Positions 6,018 to 6,803 of a DNA stretch of 6,803 nucleotides are shown one piece after another. Under the pieces are notes generated by a model. That model saw only the letters and a program-made list of their open reading frames with translations. It had not been told where the DNA came from and did not search any database. Positions within the stretch are counted from its first letter, which is position 1, and every line of letters starts with the position of its first letter. A program made the translations under genes and the position numbers. Where the stretch lies: assembly GCA_937951395.1 (NCBI GenBank), contig CALFBV010000171.1, positions 1 to 6,803 on the forward strand, in the 5' to 3' direction. The stretch comes from an uncultured Rubritalea sp. Its GTDB lineage: Bacteria; Verrucomicrobiota; Verrucomicrobiia; Verrucomicrobiales; Akkermansiaceae.

Positions 6018-6803
6018 GGGCATCTCTGGAAACCTATTGCTCAGATTTAGCTTTTTAAGCATTTAATGTTTCTACGCAGAAAGTAGCTTAAAGGCATGAA
6101 CTACCGTAAGCTATCCAAGAATTACGATCTTTTTAGTGCTTTATCCAAGAAACGAGATCAAGAGACTCAAGAAGTTGGGGTTCTAAAGCTGAACAAAATG
6201 ATTGATTGGGAAGGCTTTCGAGGTCTGAGGGAAGAAATCGCTGGCTAGAGCTCTAAAGATAATAAGAAAGGTGGTCGCCCTCCTTTTAATCCTGCAGAAG
6301 TATTATGGACTGAGTGATGAACGCACGGAATATGAAATCAATGACCGTCTGAGTTTCCTTAGCTTTTTAGGATTGGAATTAGGTGATGGCGTTCCAGACG
6401 CGCGCACGATTTGGGATTTTAAAGAAAGGATTGAAGCCAAGGGCCGCAATGGCAGCGCTCGTCTCTTTGAGACCTTTACACTGAAGCTAAGCTCTGAAGG
6501 GCTCATTACCAAAGAAGGCAGTATCGTTGATGCCAGCTTTATTAACGTTCCTCGCCAACGAAATAGCGGGGAAGAAAATGCTCGCTGGGCAAAGAAGAAT
6601 AACGAAACATACTTTGGCTGGAAAAATCATATTGAAGCAGATGCCAAGACAAAGCTGATCGATACTCAGATCACCACAGACGCAAGTGTGCACGATAGCC
6701 AAAACCTTCAAGTAACTTGTGATAGTAGTGATGAGCGAGCCTTAGCTGACAGTGCCTACCACTCGGAGGAACATGAAGAATATGTTCTCAAGGACTGTAA
6801 TGC
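6018..6803 (+). mobile_element. Degraded IS5-family-like insertion sequence, left part (right end beyond window)
   Basis: The transposase remnant, described separately, identifies an insertion sequence. The likely left end is near GGGCATCTCTGGAAACC at 6018-6034, about 60-80 bp before the transposase start. This is a usual leader length, and the sequence looks like terminal inverted repeats of IS5-type elements. The right end is outside the window, so neither the inverted repeat nor the target duplication can be confirmed. The left boundary is therefore a guess, while the presence of an IS is solid. Confidence 0.6.
6096..6803 (+). pseudogene. IS5-family DDE transposase, decayed and cut by the window edge
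   Basis: From ATG 6096 the reading frame gives 50 residues (MNYRKLSKNYDLF..., then IDWEGFRGLREEIAG) and stops at TAG 6246-6248. Read through this stop, the same frame continues into GGRPPFNPAE, the conserved IS5 N-terminal motif, and then stops again at 6315. The homology resumes in another frame from CAG 6295 as QKYYGLSDERTEYEINDR and stays open to the window edge. That segment includes VPDARTIWDF, IVDASF (first catalytic Asp, codon 6529-6531), PRQRNSGEEN and LADSAY (second Asp, codon 6748-6750). The roughly ten residues (MFKxLVLQ-like) normally between GRPPFxP and the YYGLSDE block are missing, so a frameshifting deletion occurred near 6291-6305. Between GEEN and ARWAKK a segment usual in relatives also appears lost in frame near 6580. 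The catalytic Glu lies outside. With these lesions it cannot make active transposase. Confidence 0.88.

Noticed and set aside
6303..6711. Minus-strand frames opposite the transposase remnant
   Set aside because: The plus strand in a continuous frame from 6295 carries clear IS5 transposase motifs; the opposite frames have none.
1..6803. CRISPR array, tRNA, rRNA, riboswitch or toxin-antitoxin/defence system
   Set aside because: I saw no regularly spaced repeats, no tRNA-like clover-leaf with a T-loop motif, no conserved riboswitch core, and no small paired ORFs outside the annotated genes.

Overview
The window looks like ordinary chromosomal DNA of a Gram-negative bacterium with lipid A biosynthesis. 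It has a lipid A/fatty-acid gene (an LpxC-FabZ fusion), replication and NAD housekeeping genes, and a decayed insertion sequence at the right edge. The LpxC-FabZ fusion, the DnaA type and the near absence of Shine-Dalgarno sequences suggest the PVC/Bacteroidetes side of the tree. My best guess is a Verrucomicrobia relative, but this is an inference from remembered families, not a database match.

Layout. Positions 1-922 (minus) hold the N-terminal two thirds of dnaA, cut by the window edge. Positions 923-1314 are a roughly 390-bp AT-rich non-coding stretch with DnaA-box-like nonamers, a TATAAT-like element and a pair of imperfect 15-16-bp repeats; it is the dnaA control region and perhaps part of an origin. 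Next on the minus strand come nadC (1315-2163) and, upstream of it in transcription, a class I flavoprotein disulfide oxidoreductase (2200-3609). These two are 36 bp apart and probably cotranscribed. A divergent promoter region (3610-3729) with a repeated CTAAC-containing motif separates them from the lpxC-fabZ fusion (3730-5043, plus). This gene converges on aqpZ (5184-5873, minus). A strong intrinsic terminator at 5101-5138, oriented for aqpZ, lies between them.

Positions 5874-6017 are the AT-rich leader of aqpZ. From about 6018 to the right edge lies an IS5-family-like element. Its transposase gene carries a premature stop, a frameshifting deletion and probably a second, in-frame deletion, so it is a pseudogene.

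The genes do not form one pathway. They cover replication initiation (DnaA), the last step of de novo nicotinate mononucleotide synthesis (NadC), thiol/disulfide or quinone redox chemistry (the flavoprotein, with an NADPH-like cofactor fold), outer-membrane lipid A and fatty-acid synthesis (LpxC-FabZ), and water flux (AqpZ). I see no novel multi-gene system, CRISPR array, tRNA or rRNA. The points most worth a second look are the non-coding repeats around dnaA and between the divergent genes, and the decay pattern of the transposase.
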